A DNA stretch of 64,000 bases from Pseudomonas sp. BCA17 (GCF_004519405.1 NZ_SGWI01000003.1:372001-436000); one strand, 5' to 3'; positions 28,730-37,450 are shown, counted from the first letter of the stretch. The notes: generated from the letters alone by a model not told the origin. Translations and numbers: made by a program.

Positions 28730-29707
28730 TTAGCGGGTCTGGACGACGACCTTTCCCACCGCCTTGCGCTGCCCCAGGTCATTGATTGCCTGGGCCGCTT
28801 GTTCGAGTGGATACAACTTTGACACCAACGGCTTCAACTTGCCTTCTGCATACCAAGTGAACAACTGCTGAAAGTTCGCCGTATTGTCCTGTGGCTGACG
28901 CTGGGCGAACGAGCCCCAGAACACGCCGACCACGGCCGCGCCCTTGAGCAAGGCCAGGTTGACCGGCAGTTCGGGAATGCGCCCGCTGGCGAAACCCACC
29001 ACCAACAGCCGACCATTCCAGGCGATGGAGCGAACGGCCTGGTCAAACAGATCACCGCCCACCGGGTCGTAAATCACATCGACGCCGTTACCGTTGGTCA
29101 GGCGCTTGATTTCCTCCTTGAGACTCGCCTCGCTGTAGTTGATCAACTCATCGGCGCCGGCGGCCTTGGCCACGGCCAGTTTATCGGCGCTGCTGGCGGC
29201 GGCGATCACCCGGGCACCCATGGCTTTGCCGATCTCCACGGCAGCCAGGCCCACGCCACCGGAGGCACCGAGCACCAGCAGGGTTTCGCCGGGCTGCAGG
29301 TTGGCGCGTTGTTTCAGGGCGTGCATCGAGGTGCCGTAGGTCATGCTGAACGCGGCGGCGGTGTTGAAATCCATGCTCGGCGGAATCGGCAGCACGTTGT
29401 AGCCCGGCACCGCGACCTGCTCGGCGAAGCTGCCCCAGCCCGTCAACGCCATGACCCGGTCACCGACCTTCAAGTGGCTGACTTTTTCACCGACCTCACT
29501 GACCACGCCCGCTGCCTCGCCACCCGGCGAGAATGGGAACGGCGGCTTGAACTGGTATTTACCCTCGATGATCAACGTGTCCGGAAAGTTCACCCCCGCA
29601 GCGTGCACGTCCAGCAGGATCTCGTTCTTCTTGATCGCCGGGCTCTCGATCTCTTCCAGCACCAGGGTTTCGGCGGGGCCGAAGGCTTTGCACAGCACAG
29701 CTTTCAT
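28730..29707 (-). CDS. Zinc-independent NADPH:quinone oxidoreductase (MDR family)
   Basis: A 325-residue medium-chain dehydrogenase/reductase. It has the N-terminal GroES-like domain (VHAAGVNFPDTLI) and a Rossmann domain with the NADPH loop LGASGGVGLAAVE (about 148-160). The zinc-ligand cysteines of alcohol dehydrogenases are absent, as in quinone reductases. It reduces quinones or other alpha,beta-unsaturated carbonyls. ATG 29707 behind AGGA gives the usual MKAVLC start. It is monocistronic, with a REP hairpin immediately downstream. Confidence 0.9.
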   Translation of the reverse strand: MKAVLCKAFGPAETLVLEEIESPAIKKNEILLDVHAAGVNFPDTLIIEGKYQFKPPFPFSPGGEAAGVVSEVGEKVSHLKVGDRVMALTGWGSFAEQVAVPGYNVLPIPPSMDFNTAAAFSMTYGTSMHALKQRANLQPGETLLVLGASGGVGLAAVEIGKAMGARVIAAASSADKLAVAKAAGADELINYSEASLKEEIKRLTNGNGVDVIYDPVGGDLFDQAVRSIAWNGRLLVVGFASGRIPELPVNLALLKGAAVVGVFWGSFAQRQPQDNTANFQQLFTWYAEGKLKPLVSKLYPLEQAAQAINDLGQRKAVGKVVVQTR

Positions 29708-29800
29708 CGGACTATTCCTTTTGGCGTCGTGGCCGATAAGTGTAGGAGGGTACGCCCGTGGGTCAACGAGCATGCCCGGGCCTGATAAGTCGCCATAAGC

Positions 29801-29828
29801 TTGTGCTCAGCCTTGCTAGCGTTATGCT
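29801..29828 (+). promoter_or_regulatory. Candidate promoter of the FliL-like gene
   Basis: TTGTGC (29801-29806) and TATGCT (29823-29828) are spaced by 16 bases, each matching the sigma-70 consensus at 4 of 6. Transcription would start about 20-25 bases before the GTG start codon. Confidence 0.35.
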
Positions 29829-29857
29829 ACCGGGCAACCGAATGTGAGGATTGAACT

Positions 29858-30265
29858 GTGAAAGCGTGGATTTTGTTGATGTTGGCCCTGACCTTGCCGA
29901 TGGCTGCCCAGGCCGAAGAAGCCAAAGAAGGCGAGGCGCCGAAGGTCAGCTATATCAGCTTGACCCCCCCGTTCGTGGGCAACTACGGCCTGGACGGCAC
30001 GGCGAAACTCAAGGTGTTCAAGGCAGATATCGCCCTGCGCGTGACCGGACCTGAAGCGGCCGCTGCGGTCAAAGCCAACGACGCGTTGATTCGTAACCAA
30101 TTGGTGGCGTTGTTCACCCAGCAGACCAGCGAAGCCATGAGCACGGTCGAAGGCAAGGAAAAACTGCGCCAGGAAGCCTTGAAGCAAACCCAGCAAGTCA
30201 TGAACGACGAAACCGGTAAGCCAGTGGTGGAAGACCTGTTGTTCAATAACCTGATCATTCAGTAG
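29858..30265 (+). CDS. FliL-like exported protein
   Basis: A 135-residue protein with a signal sequence or N-terminal anchor (MKAWILLMLALTLPMAAQA). The rest resembles the periplasmic domain of FliL, the flagellar stator-associated protein: YISLTPPFVGNYG, ADIALRVTGPEAAAAVKANDALIRNQLVALF and the final DLLFNNLIIQ. True FliL has a longer transmembrane N-terminus and sits in flagellar operons; this is the shorter stand-alone paralogue kept near glpT in pseudomonads. The start is GTG after GAGGA. The function is not established. Confidence 0.8.
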   Translation: MKAWILLMLALTLPMAAQAEEAKEGEAPKVSYISLTPPFVGNYGLDGTAKLKVFKADIALRVTGPEAAAAVKANDALIRNQLVALFTQQTSEAMSTVEGKEKLRQEALKQTQQVMNDETGKPVVEDLLFNNLIIQ

Positions 30266-30279
30266 TCGCTGCGCGACTT

Positions 30280-30346
30280 ATCGGGGCAAACCTCTCCCAG
30301 ACTTGACGGTGTGAACCGATCAAATGCGGGAGGCGCTTGCCCCATG
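30280..30346. repeat. Degenerate REPIN
   Basis: ATCGGGGCAAACC...CTCCCA (30280-30299) faces an inverted copy, TGCGGGAGGCGCTTGCCCC (30325-30343), of the same GGGGGCTTGC class. Mismatches in both arms mark it as an old copy. It lies between the convergent 3' ends of the FliL-like gene and the ABC-2 permease gene. Confidence 0.65.
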
Positions 30347-30363
30347 ACGGCGGTACAGACGCC

Positions 30364-31482
30364 TCAGGAAGCCAGGCTTTTACGGAACCTGGCCAGCGCC
30401 ACCGCAAAGAACACCAGCCCTATCCCCGCCAGTGCCAACAGATCCGGCCACACCACATTCACGCCCGCATCCCTGAACAGAATCGCCGCGCTCAGGCTGA
30501 CAAAATGCGTCGACGGTGAACCCTGCATCACCCACTGCAACCATTCGGGCATGCTGTCCAGCGGCGTACTGCCGCCGGACAGCAACAGCATCGGAATGAT
30601 CACCGGGATCGCCAGCAAGCCGAATTGTGGCGTCGAGCGCGCGAGGGTGGCGAGGAAAATCCCCAAGGCGGTGCTGGCAAACAGATACAGCGCGGTGACC
30701 AGCAGGAACAGGCTCAGGGAGCCGGCCAGCGGCACGCCGAGCAGGCCTTTGACCACCCATTCCACGGACAGCCAAGTACACAGCACCACCACCAGCATGT
30801 TGCTCCAGATTTTTGCCAGCATGATTTCCAGAGCGGTCAGCGGCAGCACCAGCAAGTGGTCGAGGGTGCCGTGTTCGCGCTCACGCAGCAGCGCGGTGCC
30901 GGTCAGTACGATGGCAAGGATGGTGATGTTGTTGACGATCTGGATCACTGCCAGGAACCAGCCACCTTCCAGGTTGGTGTTGAACAATGCACGCGTTGTC
31001 AGTTGCGCCGGCGCCTTGCTGACGGCATCGGCCTGGCCGCTGTAGCGCTGCAACTCGCGCTGGAAAATCCTGCCGATATAGCCAGCGCCCATGAATGCCT
31101 GGCTCATTGCCGTGGCGTCGACGTTCACCTGTATGCCCGGCTGGCGACCGGCCAGCAGGTCCGACTGGAAGTTGGCTGGCACATTGATCACGAAGGTGTA
31201 GGCGCCACTGTCCATGGCCTTGTCCAACTGATCGTAGGCCAGCGGCACGGGTGACTGGAACTCGGGCGGCTGCAACGCTTCGGCCATCTGCCGCGAGAGC
31301 GCGCTGTGGTCTTCATCTACAATGGCGACGCTGGCGTTGTGTACACCGATCACCGAGCCGGCGGCGGGCATGTAGATGGCCACGGTGAAGGCATAGAACA
31401 GAAACAGCAGCAACACGCTGTCGTGGCGCAGGCTGGTCAGTTCCTTGATACCCAGGCGCAGGATATGCGCGAATGTGTGCAT
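30364..31482 (-). CDS. ABC-2 type transporter permease (YhhJ-like)
   Basis: A 372-residue exporter permease. An N-terminal helix (about 20-42) is followed by a large periplasmic domain (about 43-175) and five C-terminal helices from about 180. This is the ABC-2 fold of YhhJ/YbhR proteins. ATG 31482 shares its A with the TGA of the preceding rbbA-like gene, so translation is coupled. It completes the set membrane-fusion protein, double-ATPase permease, permease. Substrate unknown. Confidence 0.88.
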   Translation of the reverse strand: MHTFAHILRLGIKELTSLRHDSVLLLFLFYAFTVAIYMPAAGSVIGVHNASVAIVDEDHSALSRQMAEALQPPEFQSPVPLAYDQLDKAMDSGAYTFVINVPANFQSDLLAGRQPGIQVNVDATAMSQAFMGAGYIGRIFQRELQRYSGQADAVSKAPAQLTTRALFNTNLEGGWFLAVIQIVNNITILAIVLTGTALLREREHGTLDHLLVLPLTALEIMLAKIWSNMLVVVLCTWLSVEWVVKGLLGVPLAGSLSLFLLVTALYLFASTALGIFLATLARSTPQFGLLAIPVIIPMLLLSGGSTPLDSMPEWLQWVMQGSPSTHFVSLSAAILFRDAGVNVVWPDLLALAGIGLVFFAVALARFRKSLAS

Positions 31483-34199
31483 CAGGCCTCCTGCTTCTTG
31501 AGCATGAACAGGCTCAACCCGGTGAACCCGACGAAAAACCCGAACAGCGCCACGCACTGCGGCCACAACTGGCGCAGGTCCAGGGCTTTGGTGAAGGTGC
31601 CGACGGCGATGTCCAGGAAGTGTCCCGCCGGGAACAGCATGCCCATCAACGCGGCCGCGCCTTCAAGGGATGAGCGCGGCACGATCAACCCGGAAAACTG
31701 GATGGTCGGCAGGCTGGTGATGATCATGGTGCCGAGGATCGCCGCAATCTGGGTGCGAGTGAATGCGGAAATCAGCAGCCCCATGCTGGTGGTGGCCAGT
31801 ACATACAGAAAACCGCCGAACGCCAGCGCCACGCCGCTGCCCTTGAAGGGTACGCCGAACAACCAGCGGTTCATCGCCACCAGCAGCGCCAGGTTGACCA
31901 GGCTTACGGCCAGGTACGGTGCTTGTTTGCCCAGCAGGAACTCCAGGCGGGTCAGGGGCGTGGCATAGAAGTTGGTGATCGAGCCCAGCTCTTTTTCGCG
32001 CACGATGCCCAGAGCGGTGAGCATGGCCGGGATAAACGCCAGAATCAGTGCCATTACCCCTGGGCCGATGGCATTCACGCTGACCACGTCCTGGTTATAG
32101 CGAAAGCGCGTTTCCAGCTTGGCTGCGGCCTGGTTGCTGCGGGGCAGGCTGCTCAGTTCGGCCAACTGTTGGAGATTACCTTGGTGCACCGCTTCTACAT
32201 AATTGCGGCTGGTTTCCGCGCGAAACGGCATGCCGCCGTCGAGCCATGCGGCCACCGTGGGCTGGCGCCCGGCATAGAGGTCGCGGCCAAAACCGGGTGG
32301 GATCTCCAGAGCCAGTTTGATTTCCGAACGTTGCAGGCGTCGGTGCAATTCGTTGGCGTCGTGAATCGGCGCGTGTTCGGCGAAGTAGCGCGAGCTGCGG
32401 AAGGCTTCCAGGTAGGCGCGGCTTTGTGGGCTTTGGTCTTGGTCGTAGACGGCGAAGGCGAGGTTTTCCACATCCAGGGAAATGCCATAACCGAAGATCA
32501 CCATCATGAACATCGCGCCGAGCAGGGCGAAGGCCATGCGCACTTTGTCGCGCAGCAGTTCCTTACCTTCGCGGGTGGCCACGGCCAGTAGCCGGGCCAG
32601 GCTGAAGCCGCGCTTGCCGACGGGCGGTGCGCTGGCTTCGCTGAAGGTTGCACTGGGCGCTTGGGGTTCGGGCTCACCTTGGGCCTGTTCCAGGCAGGTG
32701 ACGAATGCCGCTTCGAGGGTCTCGCCGTGGAACTGCTGTTGCAGTGCCTGCGGTGTGTCACAGGCCAGCACTTTACCCGCATGCATCAGGGAAATACGGT
32801 CGCAGCGCTGGGCTTCGTTCATGAAGTGGGTGGACAGGAAGATCGTTACGCCCTGTTCCCGGGACAACTCGATCAGCAGTCGCCAGAAATCATCCCGTGC
32901 GGCCGGGTCCACGCCCGAGGTGGGTTCATCGAGGATCAGCACTTCCGGGCGATGCAGCACCGCCACGGCCAACGATAAACGCTGGCGCAGCCCGAGGGGC
33001 AACTCGCCGCAGGGTTGCTCGGCCACATCGCCCAGGTCGAAGCGCTGCACCAGTTCATCAATGCGTGGGCCGCTGTCGGCCTTGGACAAGTCGAACAATT
33101 GCGCATGAAGCACCAGGTTTTGCCGCACGCTGAGTTCGCCATACAGCGAGAAGCTTTGCGACATGAACCCCACGCGCTTGCGGGTCGCCAAGTCCTTGGC
33201 GTTCACCGGGTTGCCCAGGAGTGTCGCGCTGCCTTCGGTGGCCGGCATCAACCCGGTGAGCACTTTCATGGTGCTGGTCTTGCCGCAGCCATTGGAGCCG
33301 AGGAAACCGAAAATCTCGCCACGACCGATGGCGAAACTGACTTTATTGACGGCGGTGAAGTCGCCGAAGCGCAGGGTCAGATCGTGGGCTTCGATGGCGA
33401 TGGCTGCGTTGTCGGCTGAACGCGGTGGAATCACCAGGGGCTGGTTGTCGTGGGCGCCGTCACCCTGGAAGTGGGTAAAGGCGTCATCCAGTTTGCCGCT
33501 GGGTGTGGCGGCTGCGAGCTCGCGGCTCAGGCCATCGGCGATCAGCGTGCCGCGATCGAGCATCAGACAGTGTTCGAACTGCTCGGCTTCTTCCATATAG
33601 GCCGTGGCCACCAGCAACGTCAGTTGCGGGCGTTCGCTACGTACGGTTTCGACCAGCTCCCAGAAGCGCCGGCGTGACAGGGGGTCGACGCCGGTCGTGG
33701 GTTCGTCGAGGATCAACAGGTCCGGGTCATGGATCAGCGCGCAACACAGGCCGAGCTTTTGTTTCATGCCGCCGGAAAGTTTACCGGCCGGGCGCTCGGC
33801 GAAGCGTGCAAGGTCGGTGGCCAGCAGCAGGTTGTGCATGCGCTGTTCGCAATCGGCTTTGGACAGGCCGAACAGTGTGGCGAAGAAGCGGATGTTTTCG
33901 CGGATGGACAGTTCGGGATACAGGTTGCCACCCAGGCCCTGGGGCATGAAGGCGATGCGCGGGTACAGGCTGTTACGGTGGCGGCGGTCTGCGATGGAGC
34001 CGCCGAGTACGTCCAGCTGGCCTTCCTGGAGTTTCTTGACGCCGGCGATCAACCCCAGCAGGCTCGACTTGCCCGCGCCATCCGGGCCGATCAGCCCACA
34101 GCGAGTGCCGGCCGGCAGGCTGAAGGCGATGTTGACCAGTGCCTGTTGCTTGCCGTAGCGGTGGTTGATTCCTGTGGCCCGCAGCGCCAGGCCGGTCAT
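31482..34199 (-). CDS. rbbA: Fused double ATPase-permease RbbA-type ABC protein
   Basis: A 905-residue fusion. NBD1 has Walker A GPDGAGKS (38-45), signature LSGGM (141-145) and LILDEPTTG. NBD2 has Walker A GSNGCGKT (301-308), but its signature region reads LPLGLRQ instead of LSGGQ. An ABC-2 permease domain of about six helices covers roughly 560-905. E. coli RbbA was described as a ribosome-bound ATPase and is also an exporter-like protein. It overlaps the HlyD gene by 4 bases and the YhhJ-like permease by 1, an obligatory three-gene unit. The degenerate second signature suggests one regulatory nucleotide site. Confidence 0.9.
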   Translation of the reverse strand: MTGLALRATGINHRYGKQQALVNIAFSLPAGTRCGLIGPDGAGKSSLLGLIAGVKKLQEGQLDVLGGSIADRRHRNSLYPRIAFMPQGLGGNLYPELSIRENIRFFATLFGLSKADCEQRMHNLLLATDLARFAERPAGKLSGGMKQKLGLCCALIHDPDLLILDEPTTGVDPLSRRRFWELVETVRSERPQLTLLVATAYMEEAEQFEHCLMLDRGTLIADGLSRELAAATPSGKLDDAFTHFQGDGAHDNQPLVIPPRSADNAAIAIEAHDLTLRFGDFTAVNKVSFAIGRGEIFGFLGSNGCGKTSTMKVLTGLMPATEGSATLLGNPVNAKDLATRKRVGFMSQSFSLYGELSVRQNLVLHAQLFDLSKADSGPRIDELVQRFDLGDVAEQPCGELPLGLRQRLSLAVAVLHRPEVLILDEPTSGVDPAARDDFWRLLIELSREQGVTIFLSTHFMNEAQRCDRISLMHAGKVLACDTPQALQQQFHGETLEAAFVTCLEQAQGEPEPQAPSATFSEASAPPVGKRGFSLARLLAVATREGKELLRDKVRMAFALLGAMFMMVIFGYGISLDVENLAFAVYDQDQSPQSRAYLEAFRSSRYFAEHAPIHDANELHRRLQRSEIKLALEIPPGFGRDLYAGRQPTVAAWLDGGMPFRAETSRNYVEAVHQGNLQQLAELSSLPRSNQAAAKLETRFRYNQDVVSVNAIGPGVMALILAFIPAMLTALGIVREKELGSITNFYATPLTRLEFLLGKQAPYLAVSLVNLALLVAMNRWLFGVPFKGSGVALAFGGFLYVLATTSMGLLISAFTRTQIAAILGTMIITSLPTIQFSGLIVPRSSLEGAAALMGMLFPAGHFLDIAVGTFTKALDLRQLWPQCVALFGFFVGFTGLSLFMLKKQEA

Positions 34200-35179
34200 T
34201 GCAGGTTGGCCGGCCAGGTGATATCAGCCGTGCGCACATAGCCAGCCCCGGGCATGCCCGGTTTGGCTTGAGGCACGGCGGTGGGCTGGGTCAGGTGCAG
34301 TTTGACGCGGAACACCAGCTTCTGGCGCTCGTCGCGGGTCTCCACCTCTTTGGGCGTGAACTGGGATTTGGCGGCCACAAAGCTGATTTTTGCCGGAAGT
34401 GGCTGCTGAGGGAGAGCGTCAAGCACGATGCGTGCTTCACTGCCGACGGTCAGGCGCCCGGTGACGGAGGCGGGCAGGTACAGGTTCATGTACTGATCGT
34501 TCGGATCGATCAGTAACAACACGCGCCCGCCCGCGCCCAGCACTTCGCCGGGTTCGGCCAGGCGTAGTTGAATAATTCCGTCAATGGGCGCGCGCAGGCT
34601 GCTGTCATCGATCTCGCTGGTGAGCTGGGCGACTTGAGCCTCGGCGGCGCCGATGGCGGCCTTCACCGAATTGACCTGGGCTTGTGCGGCAATCACCGCC
34701 GCATTGCCGGTGTTTTGGCGAGCCTGCTGCTGGTCGATCAACTGGCTGCTGGCAAAGCCTCGCTTGTACAGCTCCTGGGTGCGCCTGAGCTCCTGGTTGG
34801 CCAGCAGCTGCTCGCTTTGGCGCAGTTGCACGTTGGCCTCGGCGGCCGCGAAGTTTTCCTTGGCGCGCAGCACTTCGGCTTCGGCCTGGGCGCGTTGGGC
34901 CTCGAGGGTGCGGGTGTCCATGCGCGCCAGCAGTTGGCCTTTGAGCACTTTGTCGCCTTCGTCCACCCGGACTTCGGCCAGGCGCCCGGGAATTTTCGCG
35001 GCGATCTGCACTTCGGTGGATTCCAGGCGGCCATTGCCCATGCTCAAACCGGCAGGCAGGCGGTCCTGGGTGGAGCGCCAGTAACCGAAGCCACCGGCCC
35101 CGATCAGCAGGGCTATCAGTGCAATGGCAAATAGGCGGGACAGGGTGTGGTTCGTTGACATGGCTGCATCCTGCGGCAT
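34196..35179 (-). CDS. HlyD-family membrane-fusion protein (YhiI-like)
   Basis: A 327-residue periplasmic adaptor. One N-terminal transmembrane helix (about 14-31) is followed by a barrel-sandwich half (EVQIAAKIPGRLAEVRVDEGDKV), a long alpha-helical hairpin rich in Ala, Glu and Gln (about 90-185), and the second half (SLRAPIDGIIQLRLAEPGEVL). It connects the RbbA/YhhJ exporter to the outer membrane. Two ATGs (35179 and 35161) each have an AGGA at suitable distance; the longer is given. No outer-membrane factor is encoded nearby, so a shared TolC-like channel is likely. Confidence 0.88.
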   Translation of the reverse strand: MPQDAAMSTNHTLSRLFAIALIALLIGAGGFGYWRSTQDRLPAGLSMGNGRLESTEVQIAAKIPGRLAEVRVDEGDKVLKGQLLARMDTRTLEAQRAQAEAEVLRAKENFAAAEANVQLRQSEQLLANQELRRTQELYKRGFASSQLIDQQQARQNTGNAAVIAAQAQVNSVKAAIGAAEAQVAQLTSEIDDSSLRAPIDGIIQLRLAEPGEVLGAGGRVLLLIDPNDQYMNLYLPASVTGRLTVGSEARIVLDALPQQPLPAKISFVAAKSQFTPKEVETRDERQKLVFRVKLHLTQPTAVPQAKPGMPGAGYVRTADITWPANLQ

Positions 35180-35230
35180 TAGCGTCCTAGTTTGACCGGT
35201 GTGCCCTGAGGAGGGCTTGATGCCGGTCAG

Positions 35231-35680
35231 TTAAAGCAGATTGATCACGGCGGCCCATTGCTCTGGCGTGACGGCCATCACGGAAAGGCGACTGCCTTTT
35301 TGCACCAACGGCAGTTCGGCGAGGGCCGCTTGTTGTTTCAGATAGCCGAGGCCCAGCACTTTGGGAAAGGTTTTCACGTGGGCCACATCGATCGCGCTCC
35401 ACGGGTTTTTCTCTGCGGTGGCCTTGGCGTCGAAATAATGGCTTTCAGGTTCCAGCGCAGTCGGGTCCGGATAGGCCGCTGCGGTGATTTTGCCGATGCC
35501 GGCAATACCTGGCTCCGGGCAACTGGAGTGGTAGAAGAAAAACTCATCGCCCACGGCCATGCTTCTCAGGAAATTGCGCGCCTGATAGTTACGCACCCCG
35601 TCCCAGCGGGCTTCGCCCAGCTTTTCCAGACCGTTGATGGAGAGTTCATCAGGCTCGGATTTCATCAGCCAATAGGCCAT
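35231..35680 (-). CDS. EVE domain-containing protein
   Basis: A 149-residue cytoplasmic protein that is almost entirely one EVE domain: start YWLMKSEPDELSI, central GVRNYQARNFLRSM and FFFYHSSCPEPGIAGIGKI. EVE domains are PUA-like folds that read modified nucleotides. ATG 35680 follows CCAGGAG; the 25-residue upstream extension is rejected. A single-gene unit. The target is unknown. Confidence 0.9.
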   Translation of the reverse strand: MAYWLMKSEPDELSINGLEKLGEARWDGVRNYQARNFLRSMAVGDEFFFYHSSCPEPGIAGIGKITAAAYPDPTALEPESHYFDAKATAEKNPWSAIDVAHVKTFPKVLGLGYLKQQAALAELPLVQKGSRLSVMAVTPEQWAAVINLL

Positions 35681-35875
35681 TTTTAAGCTCCTGGAAAAGG
35701 CATTGGGCAAGTTGTCAGGCAATTCCATGACAAACCGACAGTCGGTTGGCGTCAAGGTTTGCGTGTTGGTTCACGTTAACGCAAAATGCCGGGATTTTAA
35801 GCTTGACGCAGCTGCAACGGACTACTTTTGAACGTTGTTGTCATCGTGTACGAGGTGCCTGAAGGGGGGCAATCG

Positions 35876-36019
35876 ATGCAACGTAAACCGGATTTACTAT
35901 GGATTTTGGTTATTTTGTTTGGTCTGGGCGTCGTGACCACCGGGTATGCCCAGAGCTTGTGGTCGAACAAGACCGATGCGCCGGTTGAATTGGCTCAGCA
36001 GCAACCGTTCAAGCGTTGA
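35876..36019 (+). CDS. Small single-helix membrane protein (47 aa)
   Basis: A 47-residue protein: basic start MQRKPDLL, one transmembrane helix (WILVILFGLGVVTTGYA) and a short polar tail ending PFKR. ATG 35876 lies seven bases after a GAAGGGGGG Shine-Dalgarno. A perfect GC hairpin with a short T run (36035-36058) follows, inside the 3' end of the convergent fau gene. A real translated small protein is likely; its function is unknown. Confidence 0.68.
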   Translation: MQRKPDLLWILVILFGLGVVTTGYAQSLWSNKTDAPVELAQQQPFKR

Positions 36020-36028
36020 CCCTTCCTT

Positions 36029-36658
36029 TCAAGGCGCCGCTGTCTGCAGCGGCGTTTCTGCGACATACCACTGCCTATCGGTAACGGTGCCCGCCAGCGG
36101 CACATCCCAGCTTGCCTGTGCCAGGCGCTCGACTTTCTGACATTCGTGGGCCAACCCCAACAGCGTCGGCTTGCGCCAACTCCGGCGGCGTGACAGGTAA
36201 GCCAGGCTGCGATCATAAAACCCACCGCCCATGCCCAGGCGCCCGCCGGCATCATCGAACCCCACCAGGGGTAACAGCACCAGATCCAGCGCCCAGACCT
36301 GACGCTGGCGGTTGGCATTCACCTGTGGCTCAAGAATGCGAAAGCGGTTGGGTGACAACTTATCCCCGGGCCGCACGCGCTGGAACACCATCTTGGTACG
36401 CGGCCAGGCGCTCAGCACCGGCAGATAAGTGGCCTTGCCCCGACGTTGAGCGGCGCGCAGCAGCAGGCGTGGATCGATTTCACCGTCGGTCGGCAGGTAC
36501 AGGGAGATATGTCTGGCCCGGCGAAACAGCGGGTGCTGTGCCAGTTGCCGATACACGCCAAGGGCGGCTTTGCGCTGCTCGCTCGGCGATAGCTCGCGGC
36601 GGGCCTTGCGCAACATGCGTCGAAGTTGCGGACGGGAGAGCGGCGCAGGTTCGGTCAT
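36029..36658 (-). CDS. fau: 5-formyltetrahydrofolate cyclo-ligase
   Basis: A 209-residue enzyme converting 5-formyl-THF to 5,10-methenyl-THF with ATP. The N-terminus LRRMLRKARRELSPSEQ matches the basic ATP/folate-binding start. The signature LDLVLLPLVGFDDAGGRLGMGGGFYDRSLAYL (about 122-153) includes the GMGGGFYDR nucleotide loop. It lies immediately downstream of the 6S RNA gene on the same strand, as in many proteobacteria where ssrS and fau (ygfA) are linked and connected with persistence. Confidence 0.95.
   Translation of the reverse strand: MTEPAPLSRPQLRRMLRKARRELSPSEQRKAALGVYRQLAQHPLFRRARHISLYLPTDGEIDPRLLLRAAQRRGKATYLPVLSAWPRTKMVFQRVRPGDKLSPNRFRILEPQVNANRQRQVWALDLVLLPLVGFDDAGGRLGMGGGFYDRSLAYLSRRRSWRKPTLLGLAHECQKVERLAQASWDVPLAGTVTDRQWYVAETPLQTAAP
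36035..36058 (+). terminator. Terminator of the small membrane protein gene, within fau
   Basis: CGCCGCTG (36035-36042) and CAGCGGCG (36047-36054) form a perfect eight-pair stem with a four-base loop and TTTC after it. It lies 15 bases after the stop of the 47-residue gene but inside the last codons of the opposite-strand fau gene. Confidence 0.65.
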
Positions 36659-36678
36659 GGTTTTTTCGGCTCATAAAA

Positions 36679-36704
36679 CAATGCCAGTCCTGAGACTGGC
36701 ATTG
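36679..36704 (-). terminator. Hairpin terminator after 6S RNA
   Basis: CAATGCCAGTC and GACTGGCATTG form a perfect eleven-pair stem with a four-base loop, followed on the minus strand by TTTTATG. It lies just downstream of the 6S RNA body and before fau. Confidence 0.8.
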
Positions 36705-36719
36705 AGTTTGGGAATTCAG

Positions 36720-36899
36720 GCTCCCCGACAGAGCCGCTGTCGACTTAGCCCTTGAACCCGAAAGTTCAAGGTGGAAGAAGCAGTAGGCTTTAAGGCTTTC
36801 CGTCTAGCGGACATGCACACCAGCCCAACGTGCAACTTCCAGGGTAGTGCGAATCGGCTCAGGGACATCGCCGACTGGCAAACACGCCAGGGAGTGGGG
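36720..36899 (-). ncRNA. ssrS: 6S RNA
   Basis: About 180 nt on the minus strand. The gene order zapA-6S-fau is the conserved one. The minus strand shows the Pseudomonas 6S landmarks: a terminal stem GCCCC...GGGGA, the segment CAGTCGGCGATGTCCCTGAGCC, then GTGTGCATGTCCGC, GGAAAGCC and the hairpin CTTGAACTTTCGGGTTCAAG near the 3' side. A TATACT -10 (36903-36908 complement) sits just upstream of the 5' end. 6S RNA mimics an open promoter and sequesters sigma-70 RNA polymerase in stationary phase. Ends are estimated to within a few bases. Confidence 0.9.
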
Positions 36900-36926
36900 C
36901 GAGTATACCTTAAACCGAGGCGTCAA

Positions 36927-37244
36927 TCAGCCCTTGGGTGCGTCCGAATCGCTGGAAAGCACCAGATCCACACGTTCCAGCAGGTCACGCACCTGTTCGC
37001 GCGTCGACCCGCTGGCCTGCACGTCAGGCCGTTCCTGCTTATGCAGCAAGTCGTGGGTGATATTCAGCGCGGCCATCACCGCGATGCGGTCGGCACCGAT
37101 CACTTTGCCGCTGCTGCGGATTTCACGCATCTTGCCGTCCAGGTAGCGGGCGGCGCTTACCAGGTTGTTGCGCTCTTCCTGGGGGCAGATGATCGAATAT
37201 TCTTTGTCGAGGATCTGCACGGTTACGCTATTGCTTGAACTCAT
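36927..37244 (-). CDS. zapA: Cell division protein ZapA
   Basis: A 105-residue FtsZ-ring stabiliser. The N-terminal globular part (VTVQILDKEYSIICPQEERNNLVSAARYLDGKMREIR) matches ZapA, followed by the helix VIGADRIAVMAALNITHDLL and a coiled-coil tail. It bundles FtsZ protofilaments at midcell. It overlaps the upstream small coiled-coil gene by 4 bases. 6S RNA follows about 27 bases after the stop. Confidence 0.95.
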   Translation of the reverse strand: MSSSNSVTVQILDKEYSIICPQEERNNLVSAARYLDGKMREIRSSGKVIGADRIAVMAALNITHDLLHKQERPDVQASGSTREQVRDLLERVDLVLSSDSDAPKG

Positions 37245-37450
37245 GAGTCTTGCTCCAGGGCCTTCAGGCGCGAAATCATCGATTCGACCTTACGCCGGGC
37301 GATTTCGTTTTTTTCAATGAGGTGAGCGCGTTCCTCGCGCCAGGTCTTTTCCTGAGCTAATAGGAGTCCGTTTTGACTCTTAAGTTGCTCGACCCGATCA
37401 ATGAGTAGTTCGAGTCTGGCCATCAGCGCTTGCAGGTCGGTGTCTTCCAT
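37241..37450 (-). CDS. Small coiled-coil protein (TIGR02449/ZapB-like)
   Basis: A 69-residue, almost wholly helical protein (LQALMARLELLIDRVEQLKSQNGLLLAQEKTWREERAHLIEKN) with continuous heptads, typical of the TIGR02449 family found next to zapA. ATG 37450 gives the conserved MEDTDLQ start. The overlap with zapA (ATGA) and the ZapB-like coiled coil suggest a division-ring role, which is inference. It is divergent from ygfB. Confidence 0.85.
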   Translation of the reverse strand: MEDTDLQALMARLELLIDRVEQLKSQNGLLLAQEKTWREERAHLIEKNEIARRKVESMISRLKALEQDS

